Shown here in pieces: positions 1 to 19,700 of a stretch of DNA of 64,000 bases. Within the stretch, counting starts at the first letter, position 1; every line of letters starts with the position of its first letter. This DNA is from Lantana camara (lineage: Eukaryota; Streptophyta; Magnoliopsida; Lamiales; Verbenaceae). Below the pieces are notes generated by a model. It had not been told where the DNA came from and ran no database searches. It saw nothing but the letters and a program-made list of their open reading frames with translations. A program made the translations under genes and the position numbers. The stretch lies in assembly GCA_037501455.1 (NCBI GenBank), contig CM074857.1:129381501-129445500 (forward strand), read 5' to 3'.

Positions 1-725
1 GCAGCTACAAAAATACCTAGAATTAATTTTAGAACTAAAATTCAAGTTCCTACAGGAGCATGTCAAGAGGTGGACAACCATCCAAATTATTCCATGAAAA
101 CTGTAAAGGAAAAAATAGGAAAACGATTACGTTGCACTAGATGAAGATGCATCTCAAGCAGATACTGTTGTGAAGAGCTTTTCTGCTAAATGAAGATAGC
201 ATAAGGAGAAGAGAGAATCAACTAGCAGGCCCTGATAGATTCTATGGCATCATGCATTCTAGCAACCAATTCAACAGCCCCAAAGAATCTCACATCAGAA
301 GAAAGAGTGACGCGATGCACATTATATTCTGCACATTACAACGTTTCTAGAACAGAAATACACAAACTGCAAAAACACCAAGTTAAGCAGACACCGTTAG
401 TATAACTATAAGTTCATCTAAAGTTTAAGCAAACTCGTGTTCGAAAGAGCTCTATACATTCCCACCAATCTTCTAGGCATCATCTTCCTCACGGCATATT
501 ACTTTATCGAGACTCAAACATACAACATATGCACTTAAACTGAAAGCACACCTAATTTGCCATTTCATGCAGAATTCAGATAAGTAACTGACCTGCACAT
601 TTAGCTCAGAAGAGGCATGCATGACACAGCTACAACACTAAAATCACAAACAAGTATTATACCACTTTCGATAATCATTAGGTAAGTGGAATAAAGTGAA
701 GAGAGAATAAGAAAACCAGAAAAAC

Positions 726-1300
726 CTGATCAACCAACTGGTCAGCGTCCCATGTACCAAGGCAAGAGGGCTGAAATATATTCACCATTTCACTCCCTTA
801 ATTTTACAGCACCTGTTTATATTGCTGATTATTCCTGCGAATAAATTCACAAGGTGGATGAAAGCCTCCAAATCGAATAAAATAGTATCACAAACAACTA
901 ATTTACAGTGTATATGTATGATCCTGAAATTATGTACAGAAAAACACTTTCTCAACACCATTAAAAAATAATCTGCAAACAACGTTTAATGATACTGCAT
1001 CTAAAAGCTGCAATCGAATCGACACTGCTGAGCTTTGATTTTGATATTTCTAAACAAAACGAGTTCCTCCACACGCACATTATTAAAGGGAGAACGAATG
1101 AAGGATCAATTTCAACACCATTCATAAGACTTACTCATTAATGCTCGTGAAAGAAGGAATGAAGCCAGAAAATAAACAGAAACGAAAAAAAACAGAGAAG
1201 GGACAAAGCCAGAAAGGAAACAGAGAACAATTCTAACCTGGTTCTTGTTGGCGAGCTCAGGAGGTAGTCTGTTTGCAAAGAAAGCATTTCCCTCCTCGAA
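726..1300 (-). other. possible 5' part of an unidentified spliced minus-strand gene
   Basis: Two short minus-strand segments look like exons. One ends at 1238 with a good donor (CAG|GTTAGA) and reads ...FFANRLPPELANKNQ. The other spans 770..726, follows an acceptor (ATATTTCAG), ends at CAG|GTTTTT and reads PSCLGTWDADQLVDQ. Both are open in compatible phase 0. I could not find a credible start codon in that frame, nor a following exon, and I do not recognise the product. The exons may be 5' UTR. The rest of 1-1240 shows no other coding signal. Confidence 0.25.
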
Positions 1301-1309
1301 ATTTCAGCT

Positions 1310-3800
1310 GGAAAAGGACCTCACTGAAACAACGAGAGGGTTATTTCAATTTCCGCCCCTTAATTATATGTAAACATCCTTTTGGTCTCTTCAGATTGGG
1401 AAATTATAATTTTGGTCCATTAAATATTGATATTTACAATATTGCTCCCTCTAATTTGGAAATAATCAATTTCGGTCGTAGTGTATATATATATATGGTT
1501 TTATATCTTAATTGGGTTCGAGCCAAGTGATAAGTAAAGCTCTCTCCAGTTGAACTTTTTAACAAGGTTTCGAAACTCTTACCTCTTATATGATTAGATA
1601 AAACTCTCCTAAAGATAATCAGGTAAATATCTCCCAAATTAATTAGTTGTTAGTGTCATTATCAATCCTTCCATCCAGGGGATCCGAGGATTCCCCCAAA
1701 TAACAAACTCTTCTTCCATCTCTTTCCCGAACTTCGCTAAAGTGTGAGTTCGAGAATTTCTGGAGTGCCTTATGTATTTGATATGTGCAATCTCATAGCT
1801 TTCCCAGCAAAGCAATCCCTACAATCCTTCATGATGAGTCAGATGTGATGGCTCGAACTATCACCATGTTTGATGAGTTTCACTATTACTTTTGAATAAC
1901 ACTTCACTTTAATTTTATCGAATCGTCTGTCCCAATCTACGCTTAGGCTTTTTCGAAAACCAATCATCTTCATCGTCGTGATTCAAGTTGCACCATATTT
2001 TCTAGCTAGCGACAATTGTAATGTTTGTTGTCGGTGTTAAGTTTTACCTATCTCAATTTCGGATTAAATGTCATCTATAGGGATATATGCCGATTCTCAC
2101 TTTTGTTGATATTTCCACTTTGTGCGCGTCTTCCATATCGCTCACAAACCAACCATAAAAACGTATGTCCAGTCACAATTTGGAATGAGAGTGTTCAGTT
2201 AAGTTTCCCCCACATTGAGCATCCAATCATCATCCGTTGTTGCCATGAATGCGACCCAATTCCTTCTATCAATCACCAATACGGGACTTGTTTGTCGGGT
2301 CGAGACGAATCACTTAGAGCGTAAAGCTCTCCCTACCAATGGTAGTTGCGTTTCCACGGATTCAAACTCGAGATTTCTGGTTAAACTAACATAGCGCTGA
2401 ACTGATAAGTTACATAATTTGATGGTAAAAAAACTACTCATTTTAATTGATCAAAACTACAGTTGTTCAAGCAAATTAAATAATATCATATAAAGAATAA
2501 ATAAAATCACATTAATTTTATGTATAGAAGTTCAATTACATTATGCAACTAATATAAATTTACTTAAAATAATATAAAGGATTATTATAAAGTAAAACAA
2601 AAACTACTCATTTTAATTGTTCAAAACTATAGTCGTTAAACATAAAAACAAAATGAAAATAATTTACTTTTTATCTTAGAAAGAACAAGTATATATTATT
2701 TTAATTTAATCGATCTTTTAAAAGGAAAACGAACTAAATTAAATATTCTTATTTTTTCAATGTAAAATTTTTACGGGGAATTCCCGAAAAATCCCTAAAT
2801 GGGGGACTCAAATTTTTGTTTGTTCCCTATTTTCAAAATTATTCTTCTTCACTCCCCAAATGAGAATCATAATATTCGTTTACTCCCCATTTTGTACAGT
2901 ACATAGTATAAAAACTCAAGAATCACGTATTTAAATCCCCAAATATTGTATATTTTCCGCAATATGTAGTATGTGTATAAAAACTCAAGAATCACGTAAG
3001 TAAATCCCAAAATGTTGTATATTTTTCGCAATATATGGTATGTGTTGTCAAAAATGGGGAGTAAACGAAAATTATGATTCTCATCTGGGGAGCGAAGAAG
3101 AATAATTTTGAAAATAGGGAGCAAACAAATTTTTTTTCAACTCAAGGGGTTTTCAAAAAAGACCCCTAAATTTTCATATTCAAGTAGATAGTAGTAAATA
3201 ATAAAATAGTAATTCCATACTTCCAAGCCGTGAGCTTGAATTGGCCTTTTAATCGTGGGCTTTTAATAAAAGGGCTCAACAGCTCAGCCCACTTCTGCTG
3301 GTCCAGAGTGTAAACGCTGCACTCACATATCTATATAATAATTACTAATTAGTATTATGTAAAAAGTTAGTGTAATTCAAATGTTGGATGCTATGCTATT
3401 TTAGCCCCATTTGCATTTTTCGTATTTGTCTGATCGATTTTTGATAACAAGTTAGTATTTTAGAGGTTGGAAACTATATTAGTTTAATCTTTTTAAAAAT
3501 TTATTGTTGTACTAGTTTAATAAAAAAATTTATGTTCGAGTCATAAAAACGTAACAATTATAAATAAAAAACGATTTATACATAAATAGTTCAATTCGGA
3601 TCAAACCAAAATAAATGAGTTATAAAAGAATTATAAAATATATTTGATTATTATTTTTTGGGTAAGAAAGGCTTTATAATAATTACTATCACTATAATAT
3701 ATATTTGAATTTTCATTGGAAGAAATACTTTATAGTTTATACAATGGAATGATATTATTTATGAATGTTTTATTATATTTTGTAATTGAAAAGCACAATT
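1310..3800. other. intergenic, repeat-rich region
   Basis: No protein-coding gene is supported here. The stretch at 1340-1480 resembles a dispersed plant repeat with repeated phrases of the type 'ttggtcc...aaattataattttggt'. 1680-2400 looks like degraded non-coding repeat. 2763-3177 holds a foldback element listed separately. The remainder is A/T-rich. Confidence 0.5.
2763..3177. mobile_element. foldback-type MITE with long inverted repeats and an internal tandem duplication
   Basis: The arm at about 2817-2893 (GTTTGTTCCCTATTTTCAAA... to ...CGTTTACTCCCCATTTTG) reappears as its reverse complement at about 3049-3126, giving imperfect inverted repeats of roughly 78 bp. Weaker pairing continues outward to about 2763 and 3177. 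Between the arms, a unit of about 66 bp containing ACTCAAGAATCACGTA is present twice, at about 2907 and 2979. No transposase is encoded. The exact ends and any target-site duplication are uncertain. Confidence 0.6.
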
Positions 3801-3874
3801 TATTATTTTTAACTAGAACGAGGTTTCACAACGAACAGCGTGTGCCGGCATACAGCCAATTATCTCCCATTCTG

Positions 3875-3879
3875 AACCC

Positions 3880-3882
<3 letters not shown>
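3875..3882 (+). promoter_or_regulatory. telo-box in the helicase 5' region
   Basis: AACCCTAA lies just upstream of or within the 5' leader of the helicase gene. Telo-boxes are common near transcription starts of plant genes for ribosome and RNA metabolism; its function here is inferred. Confidence 0.35.
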
Positions 3883-10298
<6,416 letters not shown>

Positions 10299-11450
10299 AT
10301 AAGCCTTGAGGGGAGGATAAATGTAAACTATTGTATTTGTGGTTGGGCTTTCTACCAGAGGAATCTGTCATAATATTACGCTTTCAAATTGCCTTGGGGT
10401 AATATAATATGTATATCCCCACAATTTTCATTATCTTATTTTTTTGGATGTAATTTTTGTGCATGCGTGCATTTCTTATTGAGGATTTACCATAATCTTA
10501 TCTTATGCTCTGTAACAACTGCTGGATGATTTACTGATTACGGCTCGTTATGTTTTGTGTTATCTTGTAATGGTGTTTCTTTTATGTGTTCTTTGGACTT
10601 GGTTTTGAAAGAGCTTCTTTCTTTTATAAAGGCAGGCTTCTTAGGTCTTGAAAAACCACCTCAACAAAGCCCTTTCTGATGTGTATCCTGACTTTTTCCT
10701 AGATGGGTTATTGCTACTTTTCGCATTAATAGATCTTTCTTGGTTAGGAAGTTTACCATCCATCTTTGAATTTTCCAGTACTTGTTTTGATGGTGGTTTA
10801 GAAAAAAGATTACTTCGTTGATAGGATTTGCTAATTTCGACTGTTTAATACCGATTATTTTTAGATGTTTTAGCGGAATAAATGGTTTTATAATGATTAG
10901 TTGTAAATGGTTTAGCCAACCAGAGTTGATTCAAGTGGTTAATGAATCATTCTTCAGGATAAGATTTTGGTTTGAGTGGTTAATGAATTTATTTTCCAAG
11001 GTAAGGTCTTAATTCCAATTCCATTGTCTGCGTGAGTGAAAAAAATAAAAAAGTTATAAATGGTTTAATATTGATTAGTTTTGATAATAATATGTAAATC
11101 ACCTAATAAATGGGATGTTTGTAATCCTATATTTATAACCATATAAAAATTGTAAATGGTTTAATATTGATTAGTTTTGATAATAATATGGAAATCACCT
11201 AATAAATGGGATGTTTGTAATCCTATATTTATAACCAATTAGTTAGATCATAAGTGTACTTCAAATCAAGAATGATTCCATTACGCAAGTATGACTGACT
11301 GAGGGGGTGTAAATGTAATATAATTAATTTTATTCGAAGACAAATGTTCTATTCTAGTCCCTTCTCCTTTTGCCTTCTTTCCCACGCCCCGAATTTTGTC
11401 CAAAATTTGAGAAGTGAGGGTATTTTAGTAATTCTACTTATTGAATAGTA
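10299..11450. other. intergenic between helicase and ECT gene
   Basis: The first part (to about 10430) is the helicase 3' UTR. The rest is A/T-rich. It holds a 96-bp tandem duplication (listed) and, at 10850-10920, a diverged relative of the same unit (TAAATGGTTTTATAATGATT). No gene is seen. Confidence 0.5.
11057..11237. repeat. 96-bp tandem duplication
   Basis: The unit beginning TAAATGGTTTAATATTGATT starts at 11057 and again at 11153. The second copy ends near 11237. The copies are almost identical, so the duplication looks recent. Confidence 0.85.
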
Positions 11451-11479
11451 AGTACAACCAAGCACTGGGATTCCTCTTC

Positions 11480-14400
11480 GAGTAGTGCAGCTTGTGCCAG
11501 CAAATCCCTCTCTCTCTCCAAGCGTTTTTCCAAGCTTTCATTTTTCTGCTTTCGAGTTTCGAACCGCCTTTTATTCTCTTTCTCTCTCTAGGGTTTTCTT
11601 CCATAGCCGCGTCTACATTTCAAATTAAGAATATTTCTCGTACATGTAAATATTGATTATCGCAAATAAAATCCGAGAGTTTAATACTCATGTATCTGCA
11701 AATCAAGGATTCATTTCAGCCACTGTCCACTTTGATCTTCCAGCTGCTCCCTGGGTCAACCATGGCTTGAATCTGTTCTTCTCTCCTCGGTACTGTTTCC
11801 GCCCTATTTCAATGATTTGCTTACTTTTTTGGCCCTTTCTCGTTTCGTATTTGCTTCTTTGAAACAGATGTTCTTTTTGTATGTGTACTGATGCGAATTT
11901 TCTGCTTGGTTTTGATATTCATATTATATTGCCCTTCAAAGGTTGGAAATTTATGGCATATTTCCGTTAATAGCTTATTTGTCTTTCGGAAATTCTAAAG
12001 TTTTGACTTGTTTTCTGGGGGTTTAATTGAGGTGAGGACTGTTGGTGGTTAAAGAAATTTTGACTTCAGACGGAGAAGGTTTTTTGTGCCTTTTTCAATT
12101 TAAAATCGAAGAGGATATAGCTTTAGTGTTTCTGGGTACTAGGGACATCTGGCATCTATGTCATTGGTTTTGAGATGGTGATTAATCATTTGTGCTTAAT
12201 TGTCTGTTGTTCTGCAAAATGCCATTTTTTGTTACTTTTGGTCATCTTGTCAGTTTTTTAGGTACTGGTCAAAAAAGTATTTTGGCTTAGATTTTAATTA
12301 AGAATTCAGCATCTACAGCTCTGTATATAATTACATATTCAAGTATTACAATATGTCTCTGTAGGGTGGCAAGTCCTGGATGGACGTCTACAATGTTCCT
12401 GATCAAGGACTTGCTGATGTGTATCTGGTAATCTTCTTTGGTAGTTAGTCATCTTTTTCTATCAAATATTAGGCTATGAAGTTTTTATGGATTGTGGCTG
12501 TGCTGTGTGGCAAGTTTTTTCTCATACATATTTGGGTGGGGGTGATTTGGTTTTTATAGTTCAGCACATCATTTCCTTCTTCATTTAGCTTTTAGGTAGA
12601 TTTTCATGAGAGGATTTCTGGATTTCACAGATCCAAGGTACAGAATCAAACCCACAAGTTGCTGCTCAAGTTAAACAATTTGAAGCGATGTATAACGAAG
12701 GAGTCCCAGACTACTTTGTTGACCAAAACTTGTATTTTCCTACTGCCACCAGCTATGGATATATCTGTACAGGTAATAACTTTTTAATCCATCTTTTACA
12801 TGCGTTAATTTTATGAATTGGGCAAGTTGGCTAATTATTCTTTGCACTGCAAGTGAGATGATGCTCTCTTTCTCGTTTGGCAGGATATGAACCAATCACT
12901 GATTGGGAAGATCACCATAGGAATTTTGGTCTGGATGGTCAAGACATTCAGTTTACTGTGAGTCCACATCTGGCTTATCTTTGAATTCCATACCACATTA
13001 CTTGCCCAAAAATAGAAAAAGAATTTCTTGCCACATTAAAGATATTGAGTTTTTTTCCCTCTCTCTTGCAGGGTGCAAATGAAAATCTGCCGTATGCATA
13101 CTATTCTCCTAGCTATGGATATGGACAGTCTCCTTATAATCCATATAATCCTTATATTCCTGGTGCTATGATTGGACTTGATGGATCAATTGTGGCACCC
13201 CAGCAGTACTATGCCCTTCCGTCTTATGAAAATTCTGTTTCATCACCTGCATATTTGCCTGTGGTTCTACAATCTAGGCCTGATACTATTGCAAATGGGA
13301 TGACAGACTCGTTCATTGATAATACTGTGCCTGTCAATAAAATGGGCGGTGTAGCAGCTAAACTTAATCTGCCTTCAAATACTTCTAATTCTTCAATGAC
13401 TGCAGTAAGGGATGCCTCGAATCGGAGAAATTCCTTTGCAAGGGTTTCTGAGGGAGGTCGGGCTAATACTGAATCTGGCAAGCAGCCAATGCCCAGTATT
13501 ACCTCTGGCAGTTTTGGTAATCAAGCATCAACTCAGATTTCCCGGGTGAGAATCTCCTACAAAATAATGCAGTTTTTCCTAATGAGTAATGAGCTATCCA
13601 ACGACATCTATCGCTGGGTTTTCTTTTTTTATTTTCAGTGTGCTCACTGTTTTCTTGTGAATCTTGTCTTCTAGGTTAGAGGTTCTCAAGGCACAGAAAA
13701 TGGTTTACATGGGAAGGCTTCATCAGGTGGTAGTTTAATGAAGAGTGTTTTTACTTCGTCAAATGGATTATCTGGTTTTGAAGCTAGTGATCATGCTCGG
13801 GCACCTGTACAGAAAGTCAAGCCCAAAATACTATATGAAAGAGGCCCTAATGATGTAAGAGGGGGCTCTGATACATTGAGTGAGCAGAGTCGGGGGCCTG
13901 GAATGAAAAAAACTAAGAATCAACTGTTAGTTAAAGCCTATACAACTAGGGCCGGAAATCCTGATGCACAAGGAAACATTATCATCTATACTGACCAGTA
14001 TAACAAAGTTGATTTTCCTGTGGATTATAGAAATGCTAAGTTCTTTGTGATCAAGTCGTACAGTGAGGACGATGTGCATAAGAGTATAAAGTACAATGTT
14101 TGGTCATCTACACCTAATGGCAACAAAAAGCTTAATGCTGCCTATGAAGATGCCCAGAGAATAGCTGCAGGTGATCCTAAAGGCTGCCCTATCTTCCTCT
14201 TCTTTTCTGTAAGTCTCATTTCTCACTCATTTGTATTGATCACCTTGGATTTTGAACCTATGTTTTTGATCTTTTGATCTTTTTTGTGAACTTCAGGTCA
14301 ATGCAAGCGGACAGTTCTGTGGCGTTGCAGAGATGACTGGCCCTGTGGACTTCCACAGAGACATGGATTTCTGGCAGCAAGACAAATGGAGTGGTAGCTT

Positions 14401-15514
14401 TCCTGTGAAATGGCATATCATAAAGGATCTGCCAAATCCAAATTTTAGGCACATCATACTTGAGAATAATGAGAACAAGCCAGTGACTAACAGCAGAGAT
14501 ACGCAAGAGGTATCCCTATGCATCTTAGCTAGTTATCTTGGACTGACATCCTTTTCTTTTTTGAGCACTCATATTTTCACTTAATGTAGCTATAAAGATC
14601 TGCTCTTTTTGCTTATTCTGTTTCTCTGTTGCATCCTGGTCTGCTGTATTCCCTTTTCTATGTTTTTAACTGGCTAACTCATGAAGTATAAGCAATTCTA
14701 CTTCCTCTCGAGATATTCTGCCTGCTGCAAGTTCTAGGCAGCTTAGATTTTGTGGTATCTTTGTTGATCTTGGTTGTCTCACTGCAGTATCTGTTATACT
14801 TCAAAATTTGAGTTTGATGTCCAACATCTGAGGACAAAGTGCTTTTACGATCTGTTTAGTTTCTTATTCAACATCAGTTAAAGGTGATCAACCTGCCTAA
14901 ATTACGATACCTTTGATTTCCAGATATGCCACAGGAAAGGTTTGGAGATGCTGCAAATATTCAAAAATCATACTTTAAAGACATCATTGCTCGATGATTT
15001 CATGTACTACGAAAATAGACAGAGGATACTGCAGGAAGAGAGAGCCAGACTTCTCATGAAGAGCTATGAAAATCCATTTCTTGCTCCCCTGATTGATCCT
15101 CCTCGCAAACTTCAGTCTATTCATGAGTTTCCTTCTATTGGAGATGTAAATGTTACCAAAATCGATTCTGGCAATTCGACCATTGCGAACAAAAGTAAAT
15201 CTTCGGCAGATGGTGAATCAGATTGCTCAGTAAACAGCCGGTCTAGCCCAACAAGGCAAGTCCCCTTAGAAAACGTTGGTGAAGGCCATGGGAGTGAAGT
15301 TTCGGTGCGAAATGCAGTCGATGAATTAAAGGTTGAAGCATTAACTATACAATCGGATGAACCTAGTGCCTCCATTTCTAACACAACAAAAAGTGAGCCT
15401 GTTAATGTTGTAACGATTGGATCCATGCCAGTCAAAGTAATGGGCAACGAGGAGTCGGGTTTTTTGACAGTTGGAACAATTCCACTCGATCCAAGAGCTC
15501 TTCAGCGTGATTAG
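11480..15514 (+). CDS. YTH-domain m6A reader of the ECT family
   Basis: The 5' UTR begins near 11480 after CT-rich DNA and contains at least one intron. Coding exons are 12380-12427, 12631-12772, 12884-12957, 13072-13545, 13675-14208, 14297-14509 and 14924-15514, giving 691 aa starting [10 protein letters not shown]. The N-terminal half is Tyr/Pro/Ser/Asn-rich and looks disordered ([18 protein letters not shown]), as usual for cytoplasmic ECT proteins. The YTH domain begins at about residue 369 ([19 protein letters not shown]). The three aromatic-cage Trp expected to hold N6-methyladenosine are present: W389 (KYNVW), W450 and W455 (FWQQDKW). A basic C-terminal helix follows ([21 protein letters not shown]), then a low-complexity tail. 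Expected role: binding m6A-modified mRNA in the cytoplasm. Which ECT paralogue this is I cannot say. Confidence 0.93.
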
Positions 15515-16700
15515 CGGGGCGGGGTAAATTTGGATGATTAACATATTCATTTCAGTGCTTTTGTCAACAAGTTCCTGGTGAAGTTCTATGCGTTTATTGT
15601 ACACTTGAGCATAGCATATATCTCATACTGGATTGTGGTTGCTGTTTTTAGTTGGCCGGCGCACTTCCGTTGATCCCTCTTTTGCTTGGAATTGGATGGG
15701 AAGAAAGCTTCTTATTTGATCTTTATGAATCGAATATTGATTTATTTTGTTTTGGGGTTTCTTTGGGGGGGTTAGTTCTGGTACTTATTATTTCCATGTA
15801 ACGTTTTTCTCCTTTTGTTTTTGGCTTCCAAGCTCCCAACAAATACAGATATGAAATGAAAAAACAAAAAAGAAGAGAAAAGGAAAATTAACTATGTATT
15901 CTCTCTTTCTTTCTTTATTCTATGTTTGATGTCTTTGTGCATCATTTGTTTCTTATTATTGGTTATTTTTAGAATGTGTAGTAGAATATCTTGCTCATAA
16001 TCTGAAATAGCGGAATACATATGGTTAAATAAAGGAGGACAAGTAAAATTCAATATAGTGGAATACACATGGTTAAATAAAGGAGGACAATTACAAATTC
16101 AATAAGGGCAATAAGGTGCAAGGAGGTCCAATTTTCACAAGTTATAGCGTGGGAGTCTATTTTTGATTCTAATATGGTTTTGAGGGTGAGCTCTTGTACA
16201 TTTCACCCTTAACGAATCGTTGATTTATTGGAGATTCAATTTTATGTTTTTTTTAACAAAGAGAACAGGTATATTTCTTACTGGGCATTGGAGCTTAGTC
16301 TTACTATTACAAGTCTGCAAGTGAACTGAGGACATTGTAATATTAATTTATTTGCAATAGAGAGTATCAGAGTACACACACCGATTCAGCACAAAAATTA
16401 AGAGGCTGCCACGTTAGCATTTAATATTTATTTTTGTGAAATTCAGAGAAAAAGCGAAGGCGAGGAGTGAAAAATAGAAAAAGTATGAGGGCTAAATTGA
16501 AATATTTGTTGGCGCAATCACTCATGAGAACTCGACACTTTTTCCAGTTCTGACATCTGAGCTCTCAAAAATCAAATTACTCGATTAATATATTTCTCCA
16601 CCGCCGCAGCGGTCGCGCGAGTCTCCACGCGCCGCTGTTAATCCACCATTCAACGCCTCACTAGTGTCGCCACGTAATTAATGCGCTATCTCTAGCCCTC
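15515..16700. other. intergenic between ECT gene and DRM3
   Basis: The ECT 3' UTR comes first. At about 16010-16100 a unit of about 50 bp containing ATGGTTAAATAAAGGAGGACAA is tandemly duplicated. The stretch 16500-16720 probably holds the DRM3 promoter and first, non-coding exon. No other gene is seen. Confidence 0.5.
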
Positions 16701-19700
16701 ATCTTTCATTCGTAGCTCCTTGATTCCTTCCTAGTTAATTTAGGTGAAACGGAAATTTTTCGCCTTCTTCTTTTAAAGCTTTTAGCTAAATTATTTGCAT
16801 GTACCAAAGGCCTGATCAATTTACATTCTTCCGCCTTTTGAGCTCGTAATTACCTGTATTTGTTGTGGTTTTAGCATTCAATTGCGCAAAGTTGATATTT
16901 TGGTTTTGTTTTTTTGATGTCGTTTTCATGTCAGGAAACTTGTTTTCAATTGGTGGTTGGAGTTTCTAAATTTAGCCTTCTATTTTTCTTTTTAATTTCT
17001 GCAGGAACTTGTGCAAGAAACCAGATTTGATTTTGCTTCCATTGGGAGTCGCAAGAAATCTTAAGATGGTAGCTACTTGGAATGCCAAAAGTTTTGAGTC
17101 AATTCTTTTTGGCCCTCAGAGTGTTTTGTCTTTCATATTTGCATTTTAATGAAAAGAACATCTCTCGTTTGTAGTGCGAGGTGGTCGAAATTTCAGATGA
17201 TGAGGATTCTTTGTTGGCAGCAAATGATGGTGCAATCGTACCAAAGGATGAGAGTTTGGATTATGATTTGCCACAGCAGAGCACGTGCTCGAGACCTGGG
17301 CCGGTATGGTTACTTTCAGTTGCTATTTTAGAGTAAATGTTGCACTTTCAGCTAGGCTTGTGGAATAATTAGTCTGAGGGCGAACTGAATGTTGGATTTT
17401 GGGCTGCCAAGCTGACATGAGAAAAAGAAAAGGAGGGGACCGTCTAAACTTACATTTTCTTGGTAGCATGAGGATTTATAGTATTGTCTAGTATTGTAAA
17501 GCTTTTGTTTGAAATATATTACTGCAGACACTTGTGCTGGAATTTTACTTACCTATTTACTTATGATAGTTATCTCTTATGAGATCTGATTAATTTAGGA
17601 AAATGTGGCTTCCTCATCTGGAAGCGATTTAAGATCATCATTCATAGGGATGGGATTCGCGCCATCTCTGGTCGACAAAGCAATTGCGGAAAAAGGTACG
17701 AGCAAGGCATAACCTTGAAGTATTTTTATACGTGCTGCTACTATTTCGATTACTTTTATTTATTCTTTGTATATCACTATCGCCATTAATAATTGCACTT
17801 CAGACAAGGATATTTCCTTTCCATTACAGGTGAAGGGAATGCCGAGTTAGTATTGGAGACGCTCTTTGCATATTCTGTAAGTGTCGCTCTATGCATGATA
17901 TGCAATTAGTCGTATCATGTAATGAACTTGGGTTAAAAATTTAATGAAAATCTGCTGATGGTAACCAAGGAACCCAATGTATCTTTCTTTGGGTGCTGCT
18001 AGACTCGTGCTTCAGTAAAATCATGGGTTAAAATTTTCATTCTGCTATTCCTATCAAGCAGAGGCTAAGTTTTTAATGATTTCTGCTTACAAAAGTTGTA
18101 TTGCCTAATTTCAATTGAGCTCTTCAGCAACCCAATGCAGAATCTTTCGATGGTGGATTATTCAATGGAGGCGGTGATGATTTAGCTGCAAACCTTCACG
18201 CCAAGGAGGTACAATGCATTTTAGTTGTGTCTTTTGAGTCTAATGAAATTCATCCTAAACATTTTCTGCAGTAACTTCTAGAACACAAATGTTTAAAGAA
18301 GAACTGTAACTTTCAATTTTGACAAAACATTTTTTTTTTTCCAATCTTAAATACGATACACTTCCTCTTCATCTTTTTTGATTCTTGAAGAGAGATGATC
18401 TCCAATCGTCTTATTTCCTGTTCTTAATTTATCTCCTAGAGTGTACTGCAGAGGACACATGTCCATTGCTGATTTGGATCTCTTCATAATTGCACCTTCT
18501 ATTTTAATTTGTCTATGCTGTGGCTTGATTTGTTTTCTATTCAACCAGGCGCTTCGTAAATCAGAGTCGTCTAGATCTGTCGAGAACTTGTTTCTCGAAC
18601 ATACAAAGAAGAATGCCATGGTAGATTTTCCTTTAAAACAGGTATATTTTGACGTTTCAATAACTATGAAAAATATAGCAATTCAAGTTGTAATAGACAG
18701 CGTCTGGTGCTGGTCCCCATCTTCTGTGACTAATTATTGTTATGTATTACATTCATCTCTGTCTGTTCTTCTCATACGATTGAGCTTCAGTTTGACAAAC
18801 TGCGCAGCTGATGGTGCATAATTGATGCATTATTCTCCATGTTTAGTCATTATATAAGTGAACTTTTTCCTGTGGGAGATGGCTTATGTCATCCATACTT
18901 GAAGGTTACTTAAAGAAATGTGATTTATTCATTTCTGATGATGATAGTTATTTTCTGTTTATATTGCATTAATCAAAAATTCTCTCGTGATATAACATTC
19001 TGGTGTTAAAATGGTGTGTCTTACAGGAACCAGATGTTGTTAGCGGTCCTGGAGTTAGTGATGAGAAAATTTCATCGCTGTTAAAGATGAATCTCTCTTT
19101 AGATGAAGTTCGGTATGCTGTGGATAGACTTGGTTTGTGAAATTTCTGCACTCTGAACTTCTGCCTCTAAATTATTGAAGCATGCATTGCATATTTTGTG
19201 CACTTAAATTTTAAAATGTAGTCTTACACATGCCCTCATAGCTTGTCTCCTCTCATTTGTTGCTCTTGATATGCTGATTACTGTAAAATTGCTTATGACT
19301 GCATCTGACAACCTAACAATCAATCATTATTGCCTCTATAAGTATGTATTGGCGCATAGCTTCTTTTATATAGCAGTTGTAGGCAATTGGAAGCTTTCCA
19401 ATCTGTACTTGTCTACAATATTTTTTAACTCTATGTTTGCATAGTTCTTTTATACTTGCTACTGATGCACTTCTGTTATTGGTTTCAAATTCCAGTGATT
19501 TTCTCACTGGATTTTGTACAACTCTATTTGCATCACTAAGCAGCTGGAAATTTTCCTCAAGATGTTGCCTGACACATAATTCTGATGTTGTATTGCAGGT
19601 AACGAAGCTCCTATTTGTCAATTAATGGACGACATCTTTGCTGCAAGGATGGCCAAGAAGTACGAAAAATATGCAAATAATTCATCTCTTGGAGATTCAG

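Noticed and set aside
13639..13674. Alternative acceptor at 13638 in the ECT gene
   Set aside because: It leads to a TAG within 12 codons; the acceptor at 13674 keeps the frame.
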